A stretch of 64,000 nucleotides of DNA from positions 363,348-427,347 of the forward strand of contig NZ_CP119810.1 of the NCBI RefSeq assembly GCF_029338395.1, written 5' to 3'. Under the pieces are notes generated by a model. The model saw nothing but the letters and a program-made list of their open reading frames with translations. It was not told the origin of the DNA and searched no databases. Of this stretch, positions 1-9,394 are shown one piece after another. Numbering within the stretch: the first letter of the stretch is position 1; each line of letters begins with the position of its first letter. This DNA comes from Halorussus caseinilyticus (GTDB taxonomy: Archaea > Halobacteriota > Halobacteria > Halobacteriales > Haladaptataceae). Made by a program: the position numbers and the translations under genes.

Positions 1-2
1 CC

Positions 3-353
3 TCACAACTCGACGACCGGCCGCTGGTCGAGACGGTTCGCGTCGCCGACTCTCGGTTCCGGAACGCCGACTCGAGCGTGCTGTTGACCGACGACGCCGA
101 CCTCGCCGAGACGCTGGAAACGGTCAAACTTCTACACCGCGGCGGGGGCCGCGTGCTGGTGTTTCTCGCGCCGGGCGTCCTCTTCGAGTCGGGAGGGTTG
201 GCCGACTTCGAGCGGGCGTACGCCCGGTACGTCGAGTTCGAGGAGTTCCGCCGCCGACTCGAACGCCTCGACCGCGTGTCGGCCCTCGAAGTCGCACCGG
301 GCAACCGAGTAGATGCCGTCCTCGACGAGCGACGACGCCGACCCAAAACGTAA
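3..353 (+). CDS. DUF58 family protein, C-terminal fragment
   Basis: The reading frame is open from the left edge, so only the last 116 or so residues are visible. The tail has a beta-strand rich in hydrophobics (RVLVFLAPGVLF) followed by an acidic helix with FEEFRRRLERLDRVSALEV, which I associate with the end of haloarchaeal DUF58 (VWA-like) proteins. DUF58 proteins normally work with a MoxR ATPase, and one lies at 1899-2891 on the other strand. The stop codon is 2 bp before the next start, so the first three plus-strand genes look like one operon. The family assignment rests on the tail and context only. Confidence 0.6.
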   Translation, partial: SQLDDRPLVETVRVADSRFRNADSSVLLTDDADLAETLETVKLLHRGGGRVLVFLAPGVLFESGGLADFERAYARYVEFEEFRRRLERLDRVSALEVAPGNRVDAVLDERRRRPKT

Positions 354-355
354 CC

Positions 356-937
356 ATGTCCGGAGAATCCACGAGCCACGAATCCACGAACCGCGACCCG
401 GCGCGCACAGAGCCGACGACCCGCGACTCCGCGTCCGAGCATCGAACGCCCGCCAGCGGGGTCGCCACGCTCGTCGCCGCGGGCGCGCTGGCCGTGAGCA
501 TCGGGACGATGAACGGCGGTGTCGCGGCAGGCGGCGGTGTCGCCGGGGGTCTCGCGTCCGGCGGACTCGCCGCGCCGCTCGCGTCGGGTGCGCTCGTCCT
601 CGCGTGGGCGCTCGCGGGACCCGTCTACGCCTTCGCGTTGGGCCAGATTCTGTTCGCCGCGCTCGCGCCGTCTCCGACCGCCGCGGCGGTCGGGACGGCG
701 CAGGCCGGACTGTTTGCCCTACTCGCGGTGCCGGTGGGCCGGAACGCCACGCTCCGGACCGTCGGCGCGTTCCTCGTGGCCAGCGCCGGGTTGGTCGGCG
801 TCGGCGCTGGCGTCCGCGACGTGACCGGCGACCTCTGGCCCGCGGCGCTGGCGGTAGCTCTCGCGGTGGCACTGGTGAGTTACGCGCTCCACCGCTACGA
901 ACTCGTGGCGCTGGACCTCGTGGAGGCCGACCCGTGA
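356..937 (+). CDS. DUF7519-like multi-pass membrane protein
   Basis: A 193-residue protein with a hydrophilic Ser/Thr/Asp/Arg N-terminus of about 40 residues. It is followed by five or so Ala/Gly/Val/Leu-rich membrane segments, for example around residues 42-60, 75-105, 115-130 and 150-185. There is no signal peptide or catalytic motif. It starts 2 bp after the DUF58 fragment and its stop overlaps the next GTG start as GTGA. The position behind DUF58 matches small membrane proteins seen in haloarchaeal MoxR/DUF58 operons. The function is unknown; an accessory membrane subunit of the MoxR-DUF58 module is an inference. Confidence 0.6.
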   Translation: MSGESTSHESTNRDPARTEPTTRDSASEHRTPASGVATLVAAGALAVSIGTMNGGVAAGGGVAGGLASGGLAAPLASGALVLAWALAGPVYAFALGQILFAALAPSPTAAAVGTAQAGLFALLAVPVGRNATLRTVGAFLVASAGLVGVGAGVRDVTGDLWPAALAVALAVALVSYALHRYELVALDLVEADP

Positions 938-1875
938 GTCGCCGGAGTTCCTCGCGGTCCCAGACCGCCGACGCCGACTCGCCGGGGTCTCCGGGCACCG
1001 ACCGCTCGGGCGACGACGCCGTGACCGAGACCGAGCGACTCCGGGCGCGAGTGGCCGTGCTGGAGGAAGAGAACGACAAACTCCGGCGCGAGTACGCCCG
1101 GTCGAAGCGGGCGCGCCACCGCCGGACCGCCCTCGGCCTGTTCGCGGTCGGCGCGCTCGCGGTGGTCGCTGGTCTCGCGCTCCCGGCCAGCAGGGACGTG
1201 CTGTTCGCGCTCGGCGGCACGGGCCTGTTCGCTGGCGTGCTGACCTACTACCTCACACCCGAGCGGTTCCTCCCCGCGAGCGTCGGCGAGAGCGTCTACG
1301 CCGCCCTCGCCGAGAACGGGACCGCGATTCGCGCCGAACTGGGTCTGGCCGACGAGACGGTCTACGTCCCGGCCCCCGAGCGCGCAAGCCGCGACGAACG
1401 GGTGTTCGTGCCTCGGCGCGACGACTACGAGTTGCCCGACGACGAGTCGCTCGCCCGAACGTTCGTGACGAGCGACGACAGGCAACGCGGCGTGACCCTC
1501 GAACCGGCCGGTCTCGCACTGGTCGCGGAGTTCGAGCGCGCACTGTCGGGGTCGCTGGCCGAGGACCCCGAGACGCTGGCCGACCAACTCGCCGACGGCG
1601 CGGCCGAGCAGTTCGAACTCGCGGACCGACTCGACGCCGACCCGGACGACCGGCGCGTCACGGTGGGCGTCACCGGAAGCGCGTTCGGACGCGTGGACCG
1701 CTTCGACCACCCGATTCAGTCGTTCCTCGGGGTCGGACTCGCGCGGGGTCTCGACCGCCCCGTAGCGGTCGAGACCGAATCGGTCTCGTCATCGGCGGCA
1801 TCGGCGTCGGAGACCGACGCCGATGCCGCCGATGCCGACTACGACTATCTGGTGACGTGTCGCTGGCGGTCGTGA
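934..1875 (+). CDS. Coiled-coil plus two-TM haloarchaeal protein
   Basis: A 313-residue protein starting at GTG 934, which overlaps the upstream stop. It has a polar N-terminus and a short coiled coil rich in E/R/L (residues about 35-58). Two hydrophobic segments with a YYLTPE turn follow (about 63-110), then a soluble acidic domain. Residues about 285-305 are a Ser/Ala/Asp/Glu low-complexity stretch encoded by a perfect 21-bp-arm inverted repeat (1790-1834). The reading frame is open upstream to 313, but GTG 934 fits the operon spacing. I recognise it only as a haloarchaeal membrane protein found with DUF58/DUF7519 genes. Function unknown. Confidence 0.6.
   Translation: MSRRSSSRSQTADADSPGSPGTDRSGDDAVTETERLRARVAVLEEENDKLRREYARSKRARHRRTALGLFAVGALAVVAGLALPASRDVLFALGGTGLFAGVLTYYLTPERFLPASVGESVYAALAENGTAIRAELGLADETVYVPAPERASRDERVFVPRRDDYELPDDESLARTFVTSDDRQRGVTLEPAGLALVAEFERALSGSLAEDPETLADQLADGAAEQFELADRLDADPDDRRVTVGVTGSAFGRVDRFDHPIQSFLGVGLARGLDRPVAVETESVSSSAASASETDADAADADYDYLVTCRWRS
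1748..1834. repeat. Two perfect inverted repeats at the 3' end of a CDS
   Basis: The first has 11-bp arms (1748-1758 and 1765-1775) around a 6-nt loop. The second has 21-bp arms (1790-1810 and 1814-1834) around the loop AGA and is the longest perfect hairpin I found in the window. Both lie in the coding tail of the preceding gene, about 40 bp before its stop. They could act as a transcription-ending hairpin between the two convergent operons. Confidence 0.85.
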
Positions 1876-1898
1876 GAGACGTGCGGAGACGGAACCCG

Positions 1899-2891
<993 letters not shown>

Positions 2892-2942
2892 TCGGCCAAG
2901 TGTGTCGGGACGGCCGATGATACGTCTTTTGCCGGTAACGGG

Positions 2943-4121
2943 TTATTTCTCGCGCGCCTCTCGCTCGGTTTCGCCACCCTCTCGCTCGGATGTGCCCGCT
3001 TTTCGCCCGGACCGACCGCCCTCGATTCGGTCGATTCGCCGGGCGACTCTGCGAATTCGGTCGTCACTCCAGTCGGGCTGTCGGCGTCGGACGGCCGCGA
3101 CGACTTCCTCGGTCGAGAGCGCGAGCGAGGTGGTCGCGGATGGCGCGGTTTCGGACGCCGACTCGCCGCGGTCCGCCGCGGCGGGTCGGCGCAGGCGCGT
3201 CGAGACTCGCGTCAGGAGTTCCGGCCGCGACCAGACGCCGACGAGAGCAAGCGCGAGCGCGCCGAGACCGATTTGGGCGAGTGGCGACCCGCGCAAAGCG
3301 AGGGTCGCCGCGACCAGCGGCGGCACCCCGGCCGAGTGAGAGTAGTCCAGAAGAACGCGGTCGGCGGTCCCGAGGAGGTTCCGGGCGAACGCGCGGTTGT
3401 CCGACCGGTCCATCATCGCGTTGACGAAGACGCTCGGGTCGCTCACGACCACTACCCGGCCCTCTCCGACGCGTTCGACCGTCGCCACCGGGCGGCGCTC
3501 GGGCGTCTCGGAGGGGTCTAAGGTCTCGTTGCGGTTGCGGTCGAGGTAGGCGTACTCGGAGGTGTTGACCAGCACCGTCGCGCCGTTCGGTTCCACGACG
3601 GTCCCGTAGTTCAGCGCGAGCGACGAGACGCCGCGGGCGAGTCGGCGGTCGGAGGCGTTGGTCGCCACCGGAAGCGAGGGCGTCCGGTAGTTGTACCGGT
3701 CGTCCCGGACCGGCGCGCCGTCGATGCGGGCGTCAGCGCCCACGGCCGCCAGCAAGTCGTCGGCGTGAGGGCCGGAGTCGGCCGCGACGACGAGGGTGCC
3801 GCCGCGAGCGACGAACTCGACGACGGGCGCGACTTCGGTCGGTCGGTACGACTCGTCGGGCGAGAGAACGACGGCCACGGTTTCGGCCGGGTCCGCGGCG
3901 CGGTACGCCTCCGCGTTCCGGGCCACTTGCGGGTCGGTCCCGCCCGCTTCGGCCTGAGTTCGGAGCGCCGACGCGCCGTCCCACCCGTAGTTGTACGCGC
4001 CGAGCGGAGCGTCCGAGGTGGTGGCCGCAGTCGCGCCCGCGGCGACGACTGCGACGACGAGGGCCGCGAGGACGACCCGCGGCCAGTCGAGGTCCGACCA
4101 GTCGAGGTCCGAGGGGTTCAC
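2943..4121 (-). CDS. DUF4350 domain-containing membrane protein
   Basis: A 392-residue protein starting at GTG 4121, which overlaps the stop of the upstream gene as GTGA. The frame stays open further upstream but only as out-of-frame coding of that gene. It has one N-terminal membrane segment (about residues 14-33) and an extracytoplasmic DUF4350-like domain with LSPDESYRPTEVAPVVEFVARGGT and VVVSDPSVFVNAMM signatures. A second membrane segment lies near residues 295-320, and a cytoplasmic Arg/Glu-rich tail follows. DUF4350 proteins regularly sit beside MoxR and DUF58. Its biochemical role is unknown. Confidence 0.8.
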   Translation of the reverse strand: MNPSDLDWSDLDWPRVVLAALVVAVVAAGATAATTSDAPLGAYNYGWDGASALRTQAEAGGTDPQVARNAEAYRAADPAETVAVVLSPDESYRPTEVAPVVEFVARGGTLVVAADSGPHADDLLAAVGADARIDGAPVRDDRYNYRTPSLPVATNASDRRLARGVSSLALNYGTVVEPNGATVLVNTSEYAYLDRNRNETLDPSETPERRPVATVERVGEGRVVVVSDPSVFVNAMMDRSDNRAFARNLLGTADRVLLDYSHSAGVPPLVAATLALRGSPLAQIGLGALALALVGVWSRPELLTRVSTRLRRPAAADRGESASETAPSATTSLALSTEEVVAAVRRRQPDWSDDRIRRVARRIDRIEGGRSGRKAGTSEREGGETEREAREK

Positions 4122-4396
4122 GGGAACCCTCCTTCCGGCAGGAGCGCGAGGACGCGCTTGCCGAGCAAGTAGGCGAAGACGAGCAGACCGAACAGAACGA
4201 ACCACTTGAGTCGCCTGCGCCACGCCGGAGTCACGTCGAAGGGAGCGGTGAACTCCATCATCACGAGAAAGCCCACCAGTGACGCGACCAGAAAGACGCG
4301 GGCCGTGAGAGCGTCGAGGGCCGCGAGGACGACGACTGTCGCGAGCATCCACGCGGTCTGGCCGTGGACGAACCGCCATCGACGCGGGGTAGCCAT
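4118..4396 (-). CDS. Small membrane protein of the MoxR operon
   Basis: A 92-residue protein from ATG 4396 (an in-frame GTG at 4411 is an alternative). It has two to three hydrophobic segments (around residues 12-48 and 62-82) separated by a basic loop, TPAWRRRLKW. Its stop overlaps the GTG of the DUF4350 gene, so the three minus-strand genes are translationally coupled. No domain recognised. It is probably a membrane partner in the MoxR module. Confidence 0.6.
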   Translation of the reverse strand: MATPRRWRFVHGQTAWMLATVVVLAALDALTARVFLVASLVGFLVMMEFTAPFDVTPAWRRRLKWFVLFGLLVFAYLLGKRVLALLPEGGFP

Positions 4397-4447
4397 TGAC
4401 GCCACTTCCACAGCATCGCCATTGAAGCTGTCGCCCGTTTCGGGTGC

Positions 4448-4510
4448 GCCGGTCGGGTAGCCGACTTCCGGCCGACCGGCGATTTTATTATCTAGTGGTA
4501 TAACCTAGTA
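4448..4510 (+). promoter_or_regulatory. thiC promoter region with inverted repeat
   Basis: A 9-bp perfect inverted repeat (GCCGGTCGG at 4448-4456 and CCGACCGGC at 4472-4480) directly abuts an AT-rich box A-like stretch, GATTTTATTATC (4481-4492). That stretch is about 25-30 bp ahead of the GTG start at 4515. This fits a leaderless archaeal promoter with a possible upstream operator. I looked for a TPP riboswitch (CUGAGA core) and did not see one. Confidence 0.45.
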
Positions 4511-4514
4511 ATTC

Positions 4515-5948
4515 GTGACGCAGTTACAGCGCGCCCGAGAGGGTACGGTGACAGACGCGATGGAACGGGTCGCCGAACGCGAGCAGGTAGACCCCGATTT
4601 CGTCCGCCAGCAGGTCGCAGACGGGCAGGCCGTGATTCCCGCGAACGTCGAACACGACCGACTCGACCCGATGGTCATCGGCCGGGAGTTCGCCACGAAG
4701 GTCAACGCCAACATCGGCAACAGCGACGAGGCAGGCGGCGTCGAAGCGGAGTTAGAGAAGTTGCACGCCGCGGTTCACTACGGCGCAGACACCGTGATGG
4801 ACCTCAGCACCGGCGGGGAGTTGGACCGGGTTCGAGAGACCAACGTCGAACACTCGCCGGTTCCCGTCGGCACGGTGCCCGTCTACGAGGCGGTCAAGCG
4901 CGCCGAGAGCGTCGAGGACATCACCACCGACCTCCTGTTGGAGGTCATCGAGAAGCAGGCCGCCCAAGGCGTCGATTACATGACCGTCCACGCCGGGGTC
5001 CTCGCCGAACACCTGCCGCTGACCGACGGCCGAAAGACCGGCATCGTCTCGCGCGGCGGGTCGATTCTGGCCCAGTGGATGGAAGAGAACGGCACGCAAA
5101 ACCCGCTGTACGCCGCGTTCGAGGCCATCTGCGAGATATTCGCGGAGTACGACGTGACCTTCAGCCTCGGCGACGGTCTCCGGCCGGGGTGTCTCGCCGA
5201 CGCGGGCGACGACGCCCAGTTCGCCGAACTGGAGACGCTCGGCGAGTTGACCCGGACCGCGTGGGACCACGGCGTACAAGTCATGGTCGAGGGACCGGGC
5301 CACGTCCCGATGGACCAGATTTCGGGGCAGGTCGAACGCCAGCAGGAGGTCTGCGACGGCGCGCCGTTCTACGTCCTCGGTCCCCTCGTGACCGACGTAG
5401 CGCCGGGCTACGACCACATCACCAGCGCCATCGGCGCGACGGAGGCGGCCCGCGCGGGCGCGGCGATGCTCTGCTACGTCACGCCCAAAGAACACCTCGG
5501 CCTGCCCGACGCCGAGGACGTGCGCGAGGGACTCGCCGCCTACCGCATCGCGGCCCACGCCGCCGACGTAGCCGACGGCCGGGAGGGTGCCCGCGACTGG
5601 GACGACGCCCTCTCGGAGGCCCGCTACGACTTCGACTGGGAGCGCCAGTTCGAACTCGCGTTGGACCCCGAGCGCGCCCGGTCGTACCACGACCAGACGC
5701 TCCCCGGCGACAACTACAAGGAAGCGCGCTTTTGCTCGATGTGCGGCGTCGAGTTCTGCTCGATGCGCATCGACCGAGACGCCCGAGACGCCGACGGCGA
5801 GATGACCGAACTCGAAACGGGGACCTCCGCGGCGGACGAGTCCGCCGCGGAGGTCAACCGCCCGCCGGTCGGAACCCACGAGACGGACGGCGACCCGTCG
5901 CTCGCGGACGTGGACCTCGGCCGCGAGTACCCCTCGGCGGACGACTAG
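4515..5948 (+). CDS. thiC: Phosphomethylpyrimidine synthase ThiC
   Basis: A 477-residue radical-SAM enzyme that converts 5-aminoimidazole ribotide to HMP-phosphate in thiamine biosynthesis. Recognisable ThiC blocks are [50 protein letters not shown], and the C-terminal cluster-binding [11 protein letters not shown] motif (about residues 411-421). The start is a leaderless GTG. The last 55 residues after the cysteines are a variable acidic tail that includes a segment encoded by a 15-bp-arm perfect hairpin (5822-5855). No other thiamine gene is next to it. It converges on a small HTH gene across an AT-rich 125-bp gap with T-rich tracts on both strands. Confidence 0.97.
   Translation: MTQLQRAREGTVTDAMERVAEREQVDPDFVRQQVADGQAVIPANVEHDRLDPMVIGREFATKVNANIGNSDEAGGVEAELEKLHAAVHYGADTVMDLSTGGELDRVRETNVEHSPVPVGTVPVYEAVKRAESVEDITTDLLLEVIEKQAAQGVDYMTVHAGVLAEHLPLTDGRKTGIVSRGGSILAQWMEENGTQNPLYAAFEAICEIFAEYDVTFSLGDGLRPGCLADAGDDAQFAELETLGELTRTAWDHGVQVMVEGPGHVPMDQISGQVERQQEVCDGAPFYVLGPLVTDVAPGYDHITSAIGATEAARAGAAMLCYVTPKEHLGLPDAEDVREGLAAYRIAAHAADVADGREGARDWDDALSEARYDFDWERQFELALDPERARSYHDQTLPGDNYKEARFCSMCGVEFCSMRIDRDARDADGEMTELETGTSAADESAAEVNRPPVGTHETDGDPSLADVDLGREYPSADD
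5822..5855. repeat. Perfect 15-bp inverted repeat inside thiC
   Basis: The arms are 5822-5836 and 5841-5855 around a CGAG loop. It codes for an Ala/Asp/Ser/Glu stretch in the non-conserved ThiC tail, just after the cysteine motif. The inner core GGCGGACGAGTCCGCC recurs at 35424-35455. Confidence 0.85.
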
Positions 5949-6073
5949 CGAGCGTTAGGCAAACAAAATTCTTTCTCTAAACCACTCATGTATATATTAA
6001 AAAATTGGAAAGGTTGCTGTAAAGATTGTATCGCTACGTCCGGGGAGAACAGAAGAGTTCCGCGACGACCGGG

Positions 6074-6355
6074 TTAGACCGCTTCGGCGCTCTCGGCCGT
6101 CCGGTCGCCCGCCTGTAGACACTCCTCGATGGAGTCGGTGAGAACGTACAGTTGCTTGCGCGCGTCGGGGATGTAGACGCGTTCTTCGAGTACCCCGCGG
6201 TCTTTGAGGCGCTTGATGGAACTCCGGACCGTCCGCGGAGAGAGTCGCGTTCGGGTGGCAATCTGCTGTTGAGTCAGCGGGTCGTCGCTGTATTCGAGTA
6301 CTTTTACGACCAGTTTCGCACTCGGCGGGGCGTCGTCGTCGAGGCAGTCAGACAT
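6074..6355 (-). CDS. MarR/TrmB-like winged-helix regulator
   Basis: A 93-residue protein. Residues about 13-75 form a winged helix, with LTQQQIATRTRLSPRTVRSSIKRL as the helix-turn-helix and EERVYIPDARKQLYVLT as the wing. It resembles the small haloarchaeal MarR-type regulators that consist of little beyond the DNA-binding domain. A box A-like sequence (CGTATAATTC on the minus strand, about 6385-6394) lies roughly 30 bp upstream of the start. It converges on thiC; regulation of thiC is possible but not shown. Confidence 0.8.
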   Translation of the reverse strand: MSDCLDDDAPPSAKLVVKVLEYSDDPLTQQQIATRTRLSPRTVRSSIKRLKDRGVLEERVYIPDARKQLYVLTDSIEECLQAGDRTAESAEAV

Positions 6356-6744
6356 CGTGTTCCAAGCGTGGGCCGCGACTGAATTATACGTTTGCTAACC
6401 TGCGTGAAACGAGGTTACGTCGAGGTAACTGCCCTTCGGGACGACTCGTTACGTCTCGTTGGAACGCGACAGCGACCGCCGGAATCGTGGTGACGAACGC
6501 CTCGAAAGCCCCCGCCCGCTCGCGGTCGCTCAGTGACATATTCTCGCGCCTCACTTCGTTCGGCGCTCGAATAGGGGTCACTGAGGCGACCAAGATAAAC
6601 GCGAGCGGGCGGCCCCTTTATCCCACCCTGTCGGTCGGTGGGCCGGGCGTTCGCTGGCGGTTGGTCGAGCGCCCTCACTGGCGGTTGGTTGGCCGACCGT
6701 CTTCGGTGGGTCGTCTCACCGAGCGTCCGCCCGTAGAGCGGTCC
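6356..6744. other. Non-coding gap before the creatininase gene
   Basis: It contains the probable promoter of the winged-helix gene at its left end. Toward the right there are two direct copies of CTGGCGGTTGGT, separated by 14 bp, at about 6653-6690. A short open frame on the minus strand (6384-6593) lacks any recognisable family and shows no coding-like composition. I see no gene I can support. Confidence 0.4.
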
Positions 6745-7542
6745 CTACCGCCGACTCCCCGGTTGCGGGTCCACGTGCGGTTTCGCCATCAGGTCCTCGA
6801 AGCGCCGGTCGTCCAGCCACTCCAGCAGGCGGGCCAACTGCTCGCTGGCGGCGTCGAAGAGTCTCGCGCCCTTCTCGGGCGTGGCGTCGGTCTGGTCGCC
6901 CAACACGCCGTTGTCGGTGTTGTCGATGGCGTCGTAGAAGTTTCGCGCGCCGTGGACGGAGGCGTCGTCGCTGTTGGCCCAGTCCACCAGACCGCCGTCG
7001 CGGGCGTCTTCCAGTCTGTCGGTCCGGACGTTCTCGGGGTCCAAGTGCATCATCATCGCGGTCTCTTTGGGTCCTCCGTGGGGTCCGTTGGTCTCGAAGA
7101 GGTCGTCCACGAGGTCCGGGATGGACTCGTCCCACATCCACTCGACGGCGTAGGCCACCCGGTCCTCGCGGAGGCGGCGGCCGACCTCCCGGAGGTGGGT
7201 CTGGTTGCCCCCGTGGGCGTTGACGAAGACGATGCGGTCGATGCCGTGGTACGCGAGGTTCCGGGAGAAACTCTCCACGTAGTCGCGGAACTCGGGCGCG
7301 TCGGTCCACATCGTGCCGTGGAACTGCTTGTGGTGGACGCTCACGCCGACGTTGACGGTCGGCGTGCAGAGGTAGCCCGTCCGGTCGGCCGCTTCGCGGG
7401 CGAGACCCTCCGCGATTCGGTGGTCGGTCGAGAGCGGGAGGTGAGGACCGTGCTGTTCGGTCGAACCGAGGGGGACGACTGCAAGCGACTCTTCGGCCAC
7501 GTAGTCGCCCAGTTCCGGCCACGTCTGGTCGGCGAGGTACAT
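6745..7542 (-). CDS. Creatininase family metal-dependent amidohydrolase
   Basis: A 265-residue protein of the creatininase/FAPy-deformylase (ArfB-like) superfamily. The signature metal ligands are visible: GSTEQHGPHLPLSTD (Glu and His near residues 28-33) and FVNAHGGNQTHLREV (His near 111). The GGPKETAMM stretch at about 178-186 supplies a further Glu. Members hydrolyse cyclic amides such as creatinine, formamidopyrimidines or, in MftE, a peptide; the substrate here cannot be told from sequence. It stands alone, divergent from the 105-residue membrane protein. Confidence 0.9.
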   Translation of the reverse strand: MYLADQTWPELGDYVAEESLAVVPLGSTEQHGPHLPLSTDHRIAEGLAREAADRTGYLCTPTVNVGVSVHHKQFHGTMWTDAPEFRDYVESFSRNLAYHGIDRIVFVNAHGGNQTHLREVGRRLREDRVAYAVEWMWDESIPDLVDDLFETNGPHGGPKETAMMMHLDPENVRTDRLEDARDGGLVDWANSDDASVHGARNFYDAIDNTDNGVLGDQTDATPEKGARLFDAASEQLARLLEWLDDRRFEDLMAKPHVDPQPGSRR

Positions 7543-7631
7543 ACCGGTAGACCGGTGTCGAAGGGGTAAAATGCTTCCCCGCGCTCGGAGGACGCCGAAC
7601 CCGGACCCAATCGGCCACAGGTCCTAACCGC

Positions 7632-7949
7632 GTGAGAACCCTGTTTCCCTACGTGACGAACGACCCCTACACCGACGACGAGTACGACGACACGTACGAG
7701 AAGGTCCACGGGGACGAACCCACGCGCGACCAGTATACCGACGAAGCGACCGACGAGACCCCGAGGACCGACACCGCGACCACCGACGCCGACGAAGACG
7801 ACGACTCGTGGCTCAGCGAAGGTCTCATCGGAACCTTCCTGCTCGTCGGCGTCGCCCTCTTTTTCTTCCCAGAACCCGCCACCTCCGCGGTCGGCATCGC
7901 CATGGTCGCGATGGGCGTCGTGGCGTGGATTGCGAACTGGGCGATGTGA
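7632..7949 (+). CDS. Small acidic membrane protein
   Basis: A 105-residue protein starting at GTG 7632. The first 60 residues are extremely rich in Asp, Thr and Glu. Two hydrophobic segments follow (about residues 66-82 and 85-103, with FFFPEPATSAVG between them). No family recognised. It lies 48 bp upstream of the SDR gene in the same direction and could be cotranscribed with it. Confidence 0.55.
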   Translation: MRTLFPYVTNDPYTDDEYDDTYEKVHGDEPTRDQYTDEATDETPRTDTATTDADEDDDSWLSEGLIGTFLLVGVALFFFPEPATSAVGIAMVAMGVVAWIANWAM

Positions 7950-7997
7950 CGGGAGGTCGGTGCGGTTACGGCCCTTCGGCGCGACGACGCGAACGAG

Positions 7998-8780
7998 ATG
8001 GCAACGCTGAATCCCGACTTCGCCGACTCGACGGTAATCGTCACGGGCGCGAGCGCGGGCATCGGACGCGCCGTCGCACTCGCGTTCGGGGACGCGGGCG
8101 CGACGGTGGTAAACGCCGACGTTCGTGAGGACCCGAAGGCCGCGGGCGAATCGACGCCGACTCACGAGAAGATACGCGCGGCGGGCGGCCGGGCCGAGTA
8201 CGTCGAAACCGACGTGGCCGACCCCGACCGGATTCGGGCCGTAATCGAGGCGGCCCGCGACTGGGGAGGCGTGGACGTGATGGTGAACAACGCGGGCGTC
8301 TACACCAAACGGCGGTTCCGCGAGGTGACGCCCGAGGAGTTCGAGGAGGTCCACGCCGTGAACGCCCGCGGGACCTTCTTCGGCACGCAAATCGCCGCCA
8401 ACGACATGATAGACCGGGGCGACCCCGGCGTCGTGGTCAACACCGCCTCGGACACGCAGGGCCGGGCGGCGTGGGACCACTCCCACTACGCCGCGACGAA
8501 GGGCGCGATTCGGATGATAACCCGGAGCGCGGCTCTCGAACTCGCCACCGAGGACGTGCGGGTCAACGCCGTCGCGCCCGGACCGGTCGCCACCGAAATC
8601 CGCGAAGGCTGGTCGGAGGAAGCCGAGGAGATGGGACCCGACGGCGAGACGCCGGACCTTCCCCTGCGGGCCGCCGACCCCGAGGAACTGGCCGGGACCT
8701 ACCTCTTTCTGGCGAGCGACGACGCCTCGTACGTCACCGGCGAGACGGTGTGGGTGGACGGCGGCGGCCACGTCTGCTGA
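7998..8780 (+). CDS. SDR family oxidoreductase
   Basis: A 260-residue classical short-chain dehydrogenase. It has the cofactor motif TGASAGIGRA (about residues 15-24), NNAG (about 96-99), a catalytic SDTQ...YAATK (Tyr and Lys near 165-169) and the ending VTGETVWVDGGG. Asp in the NADVREDP strand favours NAD(H). Substrate unknown. Length is standard. Confidence 0.93.
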   Translation: MATLNPDFADSTVIVTGASAGIGRAVALAFGDAGATVVNADVREDPKAAGESTPTHEKIRAAGGRAEYVETDVADPDRIRAVIEAARDWGGVDVMVNNAGVYTKRRFREVTPEEFEEVHAVNARGTFFGTQIAANDMIDRGDPGVVVNTASDTQGRAAWDHSHYAATKGAIRMITRSAALELATEDVRVNAVAPGPVATEIREGWSEEAEEMGPDGETPDLPLRAADPEELAGTYLFLASDDASYVTGETVWVDGGGHVC

Positions 8781-8800
8781 GCGCGGACGGCCGGTTTCAA

Positions 8801-8864
8801 GCGAGCGACGACCGAAACGGTCGTCGCTCGCCCCGCCAGACGCGCCGCGGGCATCGCGGCGCGT
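8801..8864. terminator. Tandem perfect GC-rich hairpins after the SDR gene
   Basis: Hairpin one has 14-bp arms (8801-8814 and 8818-8831) with loop AAA. Hairpin two has 10-bp arms (8840-8849 and 8855-8864) with loop GGCAT. They begin 21 bp after the SDR stop. There is no following T-run, so intrinsic termination is uncertain. The rest of the gap to 9232 turns sharply AT-rich after about 9100 and holds no supported gene apart from promoter-like sequence. Confidence 0.55.
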
Positions 8865-9129
8865 AACCTCGACTCGACGAAGGCTACCGTACAGCACGAC
8901 CGACTCGCTCGGGTCCGTGGATGTGCGTGCGGGAGTCCGAGAGGTACGCCACGCGCGAGGCGAACCACGTACCGGCGACCCTCGGTCGTCTGTGGGGGTG
9001 GCGTCCGTAGGCCACGACGAACCAGAACTTATACCCACGGTGACGCGCCAACCGAAACTATCGGTGGCGTTCGACCGCGATAACTGGTCAGGTTCGAAAT
9101 TTGACTATTTGAAAGTTCGACGCCGGCAT

Positions 9130-9232
9130 AATTGACAAATAGATAGAATTTAATACGTAATATTTATACTGGCCGTACTATAAACCCTTTTTATTATATA
9201 TTTATTGTCTATAACATTTAGAAAATTAGATA
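9130..9232 (+). promoter_or_regulatory. AT-rich promoter region of the small membrane peptide gene
   Basis: About 100 bp of very AT-rich DNA in an otherwise GC-rich genome. Several TATA-like boxes are present (TTTAATACG, TATTTATACT, ACTATAAACC, ATTATATATTT), the last about 30-40 bp before the ATG at 9233. This is the strongest AT excursion near a gene start in this part of the window. Confidence 0.5.
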
Positions 9233-9394
9233 ATGACAGAGGAAATAAAAGTGATTGCGATGGCACAGAAACCCGACTTCCGAAGTTGGCTCGCACAGAA
9301 TCCGAAACTGATGGGCGCTCTCTGGGCGCTCGTTCTCCTACTCGCGCAGACGGGACAGGTCGCCGCCGACAACGGCGGCGTCGTCGGACCTTAG
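9233..9394 (+). CDS. 53-residue membrane peptide next to the CHAT gene (DUF7503-like)
   Basis: The frame runs from ATG 9233 to TAG 9394 (53 residues); an internal ATG at 9260 would give 44. The peptide has a polar start with the pattern FRSWLAQNPKLMGALWAL, one hydrophobic segment (about residues 27-40) and a Gly/Asn-rich end finishing in GP. I associate this pattern with small haloarchaeal proteins annotated as DUF7503, which have a short ...ENPK(M)xG... start, one TM and a ...GP end. Its stop overlaps the CHAT stop on the other strand by 4 bp. It has its own AT-rich promoter. Possible roles are membrane effector, substrate or regulator of the CHAT protease; none is shown. Confidence 0.65.
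   Translation: MTEEIKVIAMAQKPDFRSWLAQNPKLMGALWALVLLLAQTGQVAADNGGVVGP

Noticed and set aside
4400..4514. Possible TPP riboswitch before thiC
   Set aside because: No CUGAGA or other thi-box core is present; the region is a compact promoter with a short inverted repeat and a leaderless start.
6384..6593. Short minus-strand open frame of 69 codons
   Set aside because: No recognisable family, weak coding composition, and it overlaps the promoter region of the winged-helix gene.
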